A stretch of 36,568 nt of DNA from assembly GCA_041608535.1 (NCBI GenBank), contig JBFISM010000018.1:1-36568 (forward strand). The letters are read 5' to 3'. Of this stretch, positions 24,826 through 31,858 are shown piece after piece. A model generated the notes under the pieces. The model saw only the letters and a program-made list of their open reading frames with translations, was not told where the DNA came from and searched no databases. Made by a program: the position numbers and the translations under genes. This DNA is from JBFISM01 sp041608535 (GTDB taxonomy: Bacteria; Actinomycetota; Acidimicrobiia; Spongiisociales; UBA5794). How positions within the stretch are numbered: position 1 is the stretch's first letter; each line of letters starts with the position of its first letter.

Positions 24826-24984
24826 GAGGTAGGGGCTGGCACCTCCCAAGGATGACCGGGTCACGGATACCTGCCCGCCCCTTGCCCACTCCGTGCCCGG
24901 CGAGGTCGTGGATCGGCGCAAGAATTCTCCAAAACTTCTGTGAGACATGGGCTTCCCGGCGATTTCTTGTCACACCCCCTTGGC

Positions 24985-26154
24985 ATGATGACCGGTATGA
25001 ACACACTCACGCCAGAGACGACCAGCGATCTTGATCGGGTCACCACCGACACGATCGAGCAAGAGATGCTGGCGCTCGAATCGCTCATCGGTCGAGCCCG
25101 AGCTCGCCAGGTGACGTTGCTGCGTGAGATCGACCGTCGCCAGGTTCCCACGGGCGATGGGTGTGCCAGCGTGAAGGAATGGGTCACCGGTCGACTCGAC
25201 CTGCATCCCGTCACCGGTGGAGAACTGGCGTTCCTCGCCAAGTCAGGTTCCAACATGAGCGATCTCGCTGCCGGCGGGATCAGCTTCGACAGAGCCGCCG
25301 CCATCGCACGGCTCAAGGCCGCCGGTGCCGACGAGGTCACCATCGAGCGCTCTCGGGGTGTTGCCGTCCAGCAGGTGCGTCGCATCGAGAGCCAGCACAC
25401 GCTGCACAAACTGCGTGACGAGACGCAGGTGTTCGAAGATCGCCATCTGTATGCCCAGTTCAGCCTCGACTTCACCTGGGTCCAGATTCGCGGCGGCTTG
25501 GCCGGCGTCGACGGTGAACGGCTCCTCGCTGGTCTCGATCAACGTGCTGACACACTGGTCTCGGAAGACGACGAACACCGTCCGGCACTGCCGCAACGCC
25601 GAGCCGATGCACTCGTGAGCTGGGCCCTGGACGAACTCGACGGCGACGTTGGGTCAAGCGACGGCGGGACAGGCGACGGCGGGACAGGCAACGGCCGGTC
25701 GCAACGCATGCACGGTGCGATCTTCATCGACGCACAACTGGCCGCCCGGAGCAGGGGCGAAGCCGGGGCCTCGACCCGCCACGGGCTGCGGGTGGGCCCC
25801 AATACGCTCGCAGAGATCCTGTGCTCGGGCACCATCGACATCACGCTCGTCGACGACGGAATCTTGAAAGCCGTGGGCACCGGGTCGTCTTCGCTCCCGC
25901 CACGCACCCGGCGCTACGTGCTGCAACGTGACGGCGGTTGCACCGCAGATGGCTGCACCAGCCGGTACCGCCTCGAACCGCACCACATCCTTCCCCGCTC
26001 GATGGGCGGCAGCGACGACCCGATCAACCTCACAACCCTGTGCTGGTTCCATCACCACGTCGTCGTGCACCAACGTGGCTACGAGATCGATCCCCAATCA
26101 CCACCGGGCAGGCGCCGCTTCCGCCGATCAACCCGAGCACCACCCGACGCGTGA
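24985..26154 (+). CDS. DUF222 / HNH endonuclease (13E12-type)
   Basis: A 389-residue protein (385 if the third ATG at 24997 is used; no RBS separates them). The N-terminal two-thirds is the helical DUF222 domain. A Gly/Ser/Asp-rich linker follows (GSSDGGTGDGGTGNG), encoded partly by a 15-nt tandem repeat. The C-terminal 80 residues form an HNH nuclease: DGGCTADGC, LEPHHILPRSMGG, DDPINLTTLCWFHHHVVVH, with the His-His pair, Asn and final His all present. It is related to the multicopy REP13E12 proteins of mycobacteria, whose genes serve as a phage integration site. The real substrate is unknown. The gene follows the repeat array and converges on the OsmC-family gene with 4 nt between stops. Confidence 0.85.
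   Translation: MMTGMNTLTPETTSDLDRVTTDTIEQEMLALESLIGRARARQVTLLREIDRRQVPTGDGCASVKEWVTGRLDLHPVTGGELAFLAKSGSNMSDLAAGGISFDRAAAIARLKAAGADEVTIERSRGVAVQQVRRIESQHTLHKLRDETQVFEDRHLYAQFSLDFTWVQIRGGLAGVDGERLLAGLDQRADTLVSEDDEHRPALPQRRADALVSWALDELDGDVGSSDGGTGDGGTGNGRSQRMHGAIFIDAQLAARSRGEAGASTRHGLRVGPNTLAEILCSGTIDITLVDDGILKAVGTGSSSLPPRTRRYVLQRDGGCTADGCTSRYRLEPHHILPRSMGGSDDPINLTTLCWFHHHVVVHQRGYEIDPQSPPGRRRFRRSTRAPPDA
25660..25689 (+). repeat. in-frame 15-nt tandem repeat in the DUF222-HNH linker
   Basis: Two exact copies of GACGGCGGGACAGGC encode the DGGTG repeats between the DUF222 and HNH domains. Copy-number change would lengthen or shorten the linker without shifting the frame. Confidence 0.7.
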
Positions 26155-26158
26155 CGGC

Positions 26159-26629
26159 TCAGGTGTAGACCACCTCGGTTGTGATATCTATCGAATCGCG
26201 GATGCTGCGCGCCACCGGGCAGTAGTCGGCGTGGAAACCGAGGACGCGCTCCACGGTTTCCTTCTGTTCCTCCTGGACCCCGGCTAGCTCGTAGGTCATG
26301 TGGATGCGACGTATCACCAGAACCTTGCCGTCCTTTTCGATCTCACCGGTGGCGGTTCCGACGAGGGCCCCTCCGCTTGCGTTGATGCTGCGCGCCTCCA
26401 GCGCGCCTCCAAAGGTCCCGGTCAGTCACCCACCGGTGGCGGCGATGACGTAATCGATGGTGGTGGTATCCGGCGGATAGGCATCCTCATCGACCCCGTA
26501 GTGCTCGGCGATCTCGCTGTGGACTCCGAAGCTCACCGGCTCGGTACGGCCCGGAACCTCCGCACTGCGCACGGGTCCGCGGTGACGGGTGATTCTCGAC
26601 ACCGACCGGTACACGACATCGTCGCTCAT
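26159..26629 (-). CDS. OsmC-family peroxidase, probable selenoprotein (in-frame TGA = Sec68)
   Basis: The frame runs from ATG 26629, with a strong AGGAGG 6 nt upstream, for 67 codons. It meets a TGA (26428-26426), then stays open for 89 codons to a TGA at 26161-26159. The total is 156 residues, a normal OsmC length. Sequence before the TGA is family-typical (FGVHSEIAEHYG, TTIDYVIAATGG). After it comes LTGTFGGALEARSINASGG and, near the end, GFHADYCPVARSIRDSIDI. In cysteine-containing relatives the TGA position is the first peroxidatic Cys (GGC-LTGTFGGALEAR); the second active-site Cys, C137 in DYCPV, is kept. A SECIS-like hairpin follows the TGA. Selenocysteine is therefore the best reading: a Sec/Cys thiol peroxidase for organic hydroperoxides. 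The MFS gene ends 10 nt upstream, so the two are likely co-transcribed. A simple nonsense mutation is the alternative. Confidence 0.82.
26390..26406 (-). promoter_or_regulatory. SECIS-like hairpin in the OsmC-family mRNA
   Basis: On the minus strand GCGCGC-TGGAG-GCGCGC forms a 6-bp stem with a UGGAG loop. The stem begins 20 nt after the TGA and the loop starts 26 nt after it, inside the distance used by bacterial SECIS elements. There is a G in the first two or three loop bases, as SelB requires. The bases also encode the conserved GALEAR peptide, so chance pairing in GC-rich DNA is possible. Confidence 0.6.
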
Positions 26630-26639
26630 TGTTTCCTCC

Positions 26640-28001
26640 TCACTCCACGCCGACGGCGTCCACGTGGGCGCCTTCGAAGCTCCAGCGGTCCTTCGAGGCA
26701 CGGGCCTCGTCGACGTCCACACGCATCAGCAGCACCATCCCGATCGCCATGAAGACGATCACCGACAGTATGGCCGGACGACCCGACCCGGTGACACCGG
26801 ACACGATGGCGAACACGAGCGGCCCCCAGATCGCCGAGAACTTCGAGAAGACCGAGAAGAAGCCGTAGAACTCGGCTGCCGCCTCCTCCGGAATCATCGT
26901 GCCGTACAGGCTGCGGCTCAATGCCTGCACTCCACCCAGCACGAAGCCGATCGCCACGGCGAGAAGGTAGAGCGGTGTCGTCTGCTCCTCGGGAAGCAGG
27001 AACCCACCGATGGCGATCAGGATCCAGATCACCAGCGTCACCACGATCGCCTCACGCGTGCCGATTCGGCCGGCTATCGAACCGAACGCCAGTGCCCCGA
27101 AGAACGCAACGAACTGCACGATGAGGAACGCAACGATGATCTGCTCCAACTCCAGGTTGAGGGTGCCTTCGGCATACGCCCCGGAGATGTTGATCACGGT
27201 TTGCGTGCCGTCGTTGTAGAAGATGAACGCCAGCACGAACAGCATGAGCTGCTTGAACCCCATCAGCTTCCTCGCCGTACCCAGCGTCCGCTCGAAACCT
27301 ACCTTGGTGTACGCCAGGAACGGTGACATCCCCTGCAGCTCCTCCGGCAGCTCGCCGGCGCTTCCCGTCTCGGGCAGGCCGCGCAGGGAGTAGACCGTGA
27401 ACAGCACCCACCACACCCCGGCGCCGAAGATGCCCAACCGGGCGGCACCGGTCGTGGTCAGCCCGGTGATGCCCTCGTCACCGCTCAAGGTGATGACGAC
27501 GAACGCCAGCAGCACGTACAAGCCACCACCGACGTACCCGAGTGCAAAACCCTTCGATGACACCGTGTCGATGGATGCATCGTCGGAGATGTCCTTCAAG
27601 AACCCGTCGTAGAACACGTTGGCGGCGACGAACCCGATATTGGATACGAGGAACATGAACAAGAAGAGCGGCACCTGCCCGTTGGGGACGAAAGGGACCA
27701 GCATCGTGAACGCAGCTCCGATGAAAGCGAACGCACGCAGAAACGCCCGCTTGGCAGCGTTGTAGTCGGCAACCGCGCCGAGTATCGGCATCCCCAGGAA
27801 CAGCACGAACGCCCCTATCGACACCACCGCCGCCCAGAGTGTCTCCCCGGACAAACCGGCAAATCCGTCCTCGGGAACGATCTCACCGGTGAAGAAGGCG
27901 GCCACGATGGCCCCGCTCGTCGTGGCGTAGGCCGAGTTCGCCCAGTCGTACATCGCCCAGCGGAACACCACCCGCCGGTCGTTCTTGGCGATATCCGTCA
28001 A
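26640..28001 (-). CDS. MFS transporter, UMF1/Atg22-like family
   Basis: A 453-residue protein with 11-12 hydrophobic segments. The N-terminal signature is FRWAMYDWANSAYATT, diagnostic of the UMF1 (Atg22-like) branch of the major facilitator superfamily. Further motifs are GFVAANVFYDGFLKDI, FIFYNDGTQTVI and GGVQALSRSLYGTMIP. Relatives include vacuolar amino-acid effluxers; substrate here is unknown. It starts at a TTG (28001), supported by a strong GGAGGT 5 nt upstream. It is followed 10 nt later by the OsmC-family gene, whose Shine-Dalgarno abuts this gene's stop. Confidence 0.9.
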   Translation of the reverse strand: MTDIAKNDRRVVFRWAMYDWANSAYATTSGAIVAAFFTGEIVPEDGFAGLSGETLWAAVVSIGAFVLFLGMPILGAVADYNAAKRAFLRAFAFIGAAFTMLVPFVPNGQVPLFLFMFLVSNIGFVAANVFYDGFLKDISDDASIDTVSSKGFALGYVGGGLYVLLAFVVITLSGDEGITGLTTTGAARLGIFGAGVWWVLFTVYSLRGLPETGSAGELPEELQGMSPFLAYTKVGFERTLGTARKLMGFKQLMLFVLAFIFYNDGTQTVINISGAYAEGTLNLELEQIIVAFLIVQFVAFFGALAFGSIAGRIGTREAIVVTLVIWILIAIGGFLLPEEQTTPLYLLAVAIGFVLGGVQALSRSLYGTMIPEEAAAEFYGFFSVFSKFSAIWGPLVFAIVSGVTGSGRPAILSVIVFMAIGMVLLMRVDVDEARASKDRWSFEGAHVDAVGVE

Positions 28002-28094
28002 CCCCTACCTCCGGTTGTCGACGACGGCGAGCCTACGGCCGCCTGCAGCCAGGGGGCAAGTGTGTGTCTCGATCGCGGCAAGGGGGCGTCTCAC

Positions 28095-28100
28095 TACGCT
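28095..28100 (+). promoter_or_regulatory. -10 candidate for the B12-binding protein gene
   Basis: TACGCT ends 6 nt before the GTG at 28107, with no ribosome binding site between, consistent with a leaderless transcript. No clear -35 is visible. Confidence 0.35.
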
Positions 28101-28106
28101 TCGAGC

Positions 28107-29057
28107 GTGATCGACGGCGCACCATCCGATCTCGATACGGCCCGGCTGGGGCTGCTGGTTGCTGCGCTCAATGGTGACGTGGCGCTGGCCTACGAGATCG
28201 TCACGGCGCAGATGGAGATCGGCATGGATGTCGGCTCGATCCTGTTCGACCTCATGAGCCCGCTCCAACGCGATGTCGGGCATCGGTGGCAGACCGGCGA
28301 CTACCGGATCGCCGACGAGCATGCCGCCACCGCAACGCTCGAGACCGTGGTGGCGATGCTGGGTGGCGCATTGGCCATACCTCTCCACGGTGATCACCTG
28401 GTCGTCGTTGCCGCCGAGGGAGACACACACTCGCTGCCGGCGCGGATGATCGCCACGTATCTCGTCTACCTCGGACGCCGGGTGACCAACCTCGGTGCGA
28501 CCATCCCCGCCACCGATCTGATCGGCCACCTCGTCGACAGCGACGCAAGTGCGTTGTTGGTGACCTGCTCCATATCCGCGGCCATGCGAGGAGCGCGCCT
28601 GACGATCGGCGCCGGGCATGCGGCCGGAATCCCCGTGATCGCCGGGGGACGCGCCTTCGGGGTCGACGACCGCCGTGCGATGGCGCTCGGGGCCGATGCC
28701 TGGCTCGCCGACCCCCGTGAGCTGGAGCACCTGCTGGACACGTGGTCGCCCAGCATCACAGACGCGGAGGCTCGCTTCGCACCGGTCGACCCGCTCGACG
28801 TCCGCTACCCGCACCTCGCCGAGGATCTCACTGCGGCCGTGCCGGCGCTGGGTCGAGCCGAAGCCCGCCGCATCATCTCCGTCCTCGACGGTGCGGCGCT
28901 CACCGGTGACATGCGCATCGTCGACGAGCTGCTCGACTGGTATCGACTACACCGCCATGGGGAGACGACCGTCGACTCGCACGCGCTCAGCACAGGGCTG
29001 CTTGCGGTGATCCCGGCCGGTGATCCGTTGCGAGCGGCGATCGGCGCCGCTCTCTAG
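28107..29057 (+). CDS. CarH-like cobalamin-binding protein without a DNA-binding domain
   Basis: A 316-residue protein. Residues of about 8-80 form a four-helix cap with the W-x9-E-H motif (W61, E71, H72) that covers the upper face of adenosylcobalamin in CarH-type photoreceptors. A B12-binding Rossmann domain follows (about 96-235) with D106-T-H108, the likely lower-ligand histidine, and VTNLGATIP. The final 80 residues are helical and unassigned. There is no MerR-type helix-turn-helix, so it cannot act as CarH does alone; it may sense light or B12 and signal to a partner. The start at GTG 28107 has TACGCT 6 nt upstream (leaderless); the frame remains open to 28062. It is divergent from the MFS gene. 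Confidence 0.78.
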   Translation: MIDGAPSDLDTARLGLLVAALNGDVALAYEIVTAQMEIGMDVGSILFDLMSPLQRDVGHRWQTGDYRIADEHAATATLETVVAMLGGALAIPLHGDHLVVVAAEGDTHSLPARMIATYLVYLGRRVTNLGATIPATDLIGHLVDSDASALLVTCSISAAMRGARLTIGAGHAAGIPVIAGGRAFGVDDRRAMALGADAWLADPRELEHLLDTWSPSITDAEARFAPVDPLDVRYPHLAEDLTAAVPALGRAEARRIISVLDGAALTGDMRIVDELLDWYRLHRHGETTVDSHALSTGLLAVIPAGDPLRAAIGAAL

Positions 29058-30253
29058 CCCAGGATCCGGTCGAGGTCCTCGATCAGATCTGCCGGGTCTT
29101 CCAGCCCCACCGACACCCGGAAGATCCCGTCACCGGCAAAGCGCCGGTAGGCGTCGAGCAGTTCTCCCTCCAGATGGAACGTGGATTCCATCAATTCGTC
29201 GGTTCCCAGCCAGTAGACGAGGCTGCGGTGGTGGCCGAGCGACACCGCATAGTGAAACACCTGAAGGTCCTTCATCATCCGTGCGGCAACGGCGGCGCCG
29301 TCTGCCACCTGGAACGTCAGCATCCCGGAAAAGTTGTCCATTTGCCGCGCCGCCAGGTCGTGGTGGGGGTGCGATCGCAGCCCCGGATACATCACCCGCC
29401 CTACTCGAGCGTCGTTCTCGAGGAACGTGGCCACCTCCATGGCGCCGGTTTCGTGGGTCTGCATCCGGATCGGCAGCGTCGCCGCACCGCGCATGATGAG
29501 CCAGGCGTTGAACGGGCTCAGCACTCCGCCGTGGTGGATGGTGGCCTCGGCGACCAACGGAGCGATGAGCTCTTTGCGCCCGAGCACGGCGCCACCGATC
29601 GCATCGCCGTGCCCGCCGATGTATTTGGTCAAGGAATGGATCACATAATCGGCCCCGAGCGTCGCCGGTCGGGAGGCCACAGGTGTCGCAAAGGTGGAGT
29701 CGACGGCCAGCCGGGCCCCTGTGCTGTGGGCGATGTCGGCGAGGGCGGCGATGTCGCTGATTCGCATCGTGGGATTGGCCGGGGTCTCGGTGAACACCAG
29801 TCTCGTGCTGGGCCGCATCGCGGCTACCACCGCATCGAGGTTGGTCGGATCGGCGAGAGTGACCTCGATTCCGAAGCGCGGCAACGTGTGGCGCACCAGT
29901 TCGGCGACTCCGGCATAGTTCGCATCGACCATCACGACGTGATCGCCCTGCGACAAAGTGCCCAACAGCACTGCGGAGGTGGCCGCCATGCCCGAGGCGA
30001 ACAGCGCACAGGCCTCCGCCTCCTCGAGCGCAGCCAGCTTCGCTTCCAGCTGCCGTAGCGTCGGATTGCCCCACCGGCTGTAGACGAACGGCGTGTCCTC
30101 CCGTAGCTCCGTCGCCGAGAACGAGATGGGCTCGTCGACCACGAACGTGGTCGACATCACGAGGTTCGGCGATGCCGCCCGAGTCGCCGGATCGGGTTGC
30201 TCACCGGCGTGGATCGCCCGAGTGGCGAGGCGGGGCTCCCAGTCCATGGTCAT
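29054..30253 (-). CDS. PLP-dependent trans-sulfuration enzyme (cystathionine gamma-synthase/lyase family)
   Basis: A 399-residue Cys/Met-metabolism PLP enzyme. It has the family motif YSRWGNPT (residues 58-65), LFASGMAATSAVL, the PLP-contacting ETPANPTMRI and AVDSTFATPV. The Schiff-base lysine lies in SLTKYIGGHGDAIGG near residue 205. It acts on homoserine- or cysteine-derived sulfur amino acids; synthase, gamma-lyase and methionine gamma-lyase activities cannot be separated here. The ATG at 30253 overlaps the stop of the upstream unknown gene as ATGA. A longer N-terminal frame lies inside that gene and is rejected. Its stop overlaps the B12 gene's end by 4 nt on the opposite strand. Confidence 0.9.
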   Translation of the reverse strand: MTMDWEPRLATRAIHAGEQPDPATRAASPNLVMSTTFVVDEPISFSATELREDTPFVYSRWGNPTLRQLEAKLAALEEAEACALFASGMAATSAVLLGTLSQGDHVVMVDANYAGVAELVRHTLPRFGIEVTLADPTNLDAVVAAMRPSTRLVFTETPANPTMRISDIAALADIAHSTGARLAVDSTFATPVASRPATLGADYVIHSLTKYIGGHGDAIGGAVLGRKELIAPLVAEATIHHGGVLSPFNAWLIMRGAATLPIRMQTHETGAMEVATFLENDARVGRVMYPGLRSHPHHDLAARQMDNFSGMLTFQVADGAAVAARMMKDLQVFHYAVSLGHHRSLVYWLGTDELMESTFHLEGELLDAYRRFAGDGIFRVSVGLEDPADLIEDLDRILG

Positions 30254-30705
30254 GACTGCCCGAGAGCGCGCCGCCGGTACTCCTCGGCGATGGCCTCGTC
30301 CGAGTAGCGCATCAACTCGGGTGACCACTCGAGCAGCTGCGCGATCGGCTCGACGGCGACCAGCTCATCGACTTTGTCACGCAGCGTGCGGGCCCAGGCC
30401 CGACCGCTCGCCGCCGCCTGGTAGGACATCGTGCCGTCGGCGTTGGCGGTGTACACCTTGGCGTCCATAACCGGGCTGGCCGAGCTGCCTCGTTCCCCGT
30501 ACACCAGCACCACCGCGCCGATCGGCACATCCTGGATACCCCCGACGGCGATGAAGTCGCCCTCGAACGCCCAGCCAGAGGACTGCGAGGTGTCGACGTT
30601 GGTGACGATCTTCGCCCAGTTCTTGCGCCGTTCGTCACCGATCATCGGGACCTCGACGGCCACGGTGATCTCCGATTGCATGTCGGCCGGCAGCGGTTCG
30701 ACCAT
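30250..30705 (-). CDS. conserved-looking protein of unknown function
   Basis: A 151-residue soluble protein I do not recognise. It has no signal peptide, membrane segment or cysteine. The N-terminal half is strand-rich (VAVEVPMIGDERRKNW, AVGGIQDVPIGAVVLVYGE) and the C-terminal half helical (ARTLRDKVDELVAVEPI, EAIAEEYRRRALG). It ends in an ATGA overlap with the trans-sulfuration enzyme gene, so the two are translationally coupled and probably work together. ATG at 30705, or M9 at 30681, are both possible starts. Confidence 0.75.
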   Translation of the reverse strand: MVEPLPADMQSEITVAVEVPMIGDERRKNWAKIVTNVDTSQSSGWAFEGDFIAVGGIQDVPIGAVVLVYGERGSSASPVMDAKVYTANADGTMSYQAAASGRAWARTLRDKVDELVAVEPIAQLLEWSPELMRYSDEAIAEEYRRRALGQS

Positions 30706-30770
30706 GGTCGTCAGGGTAGAGCTTCGCTGCGACGCATTCCGGCTGCGGTCATCGCACGAGTCAGCCTGCT

Positions 30771-30809
30771 GGTCAGTCCAGCCGGTCAGTCCAGCCGGTC
30801 AGCCCAGCC
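30771..30809. repeat. three tandem 13-bp repeats at the end of the GNAT gene
   Basis: GGTCAGTCCAGCC occurs twice, followed by GGTCAGCCCAGCC. The third copy contains the stop and last codons of the GNAT gene, so the other two lie directly downstream of it, probably from slippage. Confidence 0.7.
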
Positions 30810-31332
30810 CGGAGAATGGCTCCGGGTACGAGAAACGGCCCTGGGGGACCTCGGTCCCCGGCGCCACCAGGGCCTGGAAGTAGTCACCCCACGCCGGCTC
30901 GGGTGGCTCGATGCCGAGCGATGTCGCCGGAACGAAGCCGAACCGCGAGTAGAAGCCCGGGTCGCCCAGCAGACAGATCACCGCCTCACCGTGCAGACCG
31001 GCAGCAACGATCACAGCCTGCATCAGGCTGCTACCGATCCCGCGACCCTGGTGGCTTGGGGCCACTCCCAGCGGGCCGAGGGCGAGCACGGCAAACCCGT
31101 CGATCGTTCCTCGTGTGCACACCACGTGCCCCACGATCCCAGTCGCGCCGGCGTCGACGGCGACCAGCGACAACGGTGCGATCCAGGCGGAACTGGTTCG
31201 CAGCTCCTCGACGAGACGGACTTCAGGTGGCTCGCTGTGCGGATTTTCCGACCGGCGGAACGCCGCCGCCAACACTTCTGCGATCTGCTGCTCGTCGCCG
31301 GGCCGCTCGGGTCTGACCGTAGCCTCAGGCAC
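30799..31332 (-). CDS. GNAT-family N-acetyltransferase (YhbS-like)
   Basis: A 177-residue acetyl-CoA-dependent transferase. The acetyl-CoA loop is VAPSHQGRGIGSSLM, preceded by the beta4 strand LALGPLGV. A later motif, LLGDPGFYSRFGFVPA, is typical of the YhbS/YpeA-like branch. The acceptor substrate is unknown. The start is a GTG at 31332 that overlaps the stop of the upstream membrane-protein gene by 8 nt. The downstream unknown gene is 93 nt away and probably in the same unit. Confidence 0.88.
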   Translation of the reverse strand: MPEATVRPERPGDEQQIAEVLAAAFRRSENPHSEPPEVRLVEELRTSSAWIAPLSLVAVDAGATGIVGHVVCTRGTIDGFAVLALGPLGVAPSHQGRGIGSSLMQAVIVAAGLHGEAVICLLGDPGFYSRFGFVPATSLGIEPPEPAWGDYFQALVAPGTEVPQGRFSYPEPFSGLG

Positions 31333-31774
31333 CCCAGCGATTCACCATCGCGACGACCGTGACGACCAGGAGCAGCGTCTCGATGGCACCGATCCTGATG
31401 ATGCCTTCGGTCGCCGTCTGTGCCGCACCCTGATCGTCGCTGATGTACGCAGCTTGGGCGGCCCGCCCTCGCGGTGCGTACACCCGCGCACCGAGCACCC
31501 CACCGATGATGACCATCACCACGCCGATGACCACGAACACGTGCTCGAACTCGTAGACGGCCGAATCGATGACGAGCCCGACTCCAGAAGCGAGAATCAC
31601 GATCGCAGCGGGCGTGTTGTAGATGCGACCCAGATCGACGAAGGCGCCCATCCAGGCGGCAGCGGCATCGTTGCCGGCACGCACCAGCCGCGGGACGAAC
31701 ACGAACTGGGCGAGGTTGAGACCGATCCAGGCTGCCGCCGCCAGTATGTGCACGATCAGCAGGATCTCTCGCAT
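31325..31774 (-). CDS. small four-helix integral membrane protein (DUF2269-like)
   Basis: A 149-residue protein with four hydrophobic segments: ILLIVHILAAAAWIGLNLAQ, a middle pair around AAIVILASGVGLVI and VFVVIGVVMVIIGGVLG, and a last one around ETLLLVVTVVAMV. The first helix, with HILAAAAWIG, resembles the DUF2269/CopD-like group, where a helix-1 histidine may bind haem or copper; this is a loose match. The ATG at 31774 is preceded by GGAGGT with suitable spacing, preferred over the GTG at 31780. It is divergent from the AlkB-like gene, 76 nt apart. Confidence 0.7.
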   Translation of the reverse strand: MREILLIVHILAAAAWIGLNLAQFVFVPRLVRAGNDAAAAWMGAFVDLGRIYNTPAAIVILASGVGLVIDSAVYEFEHVFVVIGVVMVIIGGVLGARVYAPRGRAAQAAYISDDQGAAQTATEGIIRIGAIETLLLVVTVVAMVNRWGA

Positions 31775-31837
31775 CGCCACCTCCGCCGGTCGAAGACCGC
31801 CATGTAAGCAGCCGACTCACCCGGTACGGTCGTGTGC

Positions 31838-31843
31838 TACCAT
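31838..31843 (+). promoter_or_regulatory. -10 element of the AlkB-like gene
   Basis: TACCAT with an upstream TG (TGCTACCAT, extended -10), 7 nt before the ATG at 31851. The final T is also the first base of the SOS box, so LexA binding would cover the transcription start. Confidence 0.5.
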
Positions 31844-31858
31844 CGAACACATGTTCGA
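31843..31858. promoter_or_regulatory. perfect SOS (LexA) box over the AlkB-like start codon
   Basis: TCGAACACATGTTCGA is an exact fit to the actinobacterial LexA site TCGAAC-N4-GTTCGA. The ATG start codon lies in its centre-right part. Repression would be relieved after DNA damage. Confidence 0.85.

Larger units (their letters stand above)
24247..24984. other. 738-nt non-coding stretch between infA and the DUF222-HNH gene
   Basis: It holds the infA promoter, a five-copy repeat array (24435-24724) and two perfect hairpins (24784-24798 and 24809-24825). Open frames cross it on the minus strand but change frame inside the array and resemble no family, so I call no gene here. Confidence 0.6.

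Noticed and set aside
24247..24948. Minus-strand open frame extending IF-1 upstream through the repeat array
   Set aside because: IF-1 similarity starts at 24246. The extension is Pro/Arg/Ser-rich, and repeat units are read in different frames along it.
26422..26424. Second TGA close to the Sec codon
   Set aside because: It is 4 nt from the first and out of frame with the OsmC reading.
26159..26629. OsmC-family gene as a simple pseudogene
   Set aside because: The only defect is a TGA at the one catalytic position where Sec is expected. The rest, including RBS, second Cys and final stop, is intact. It remains the main alternative.
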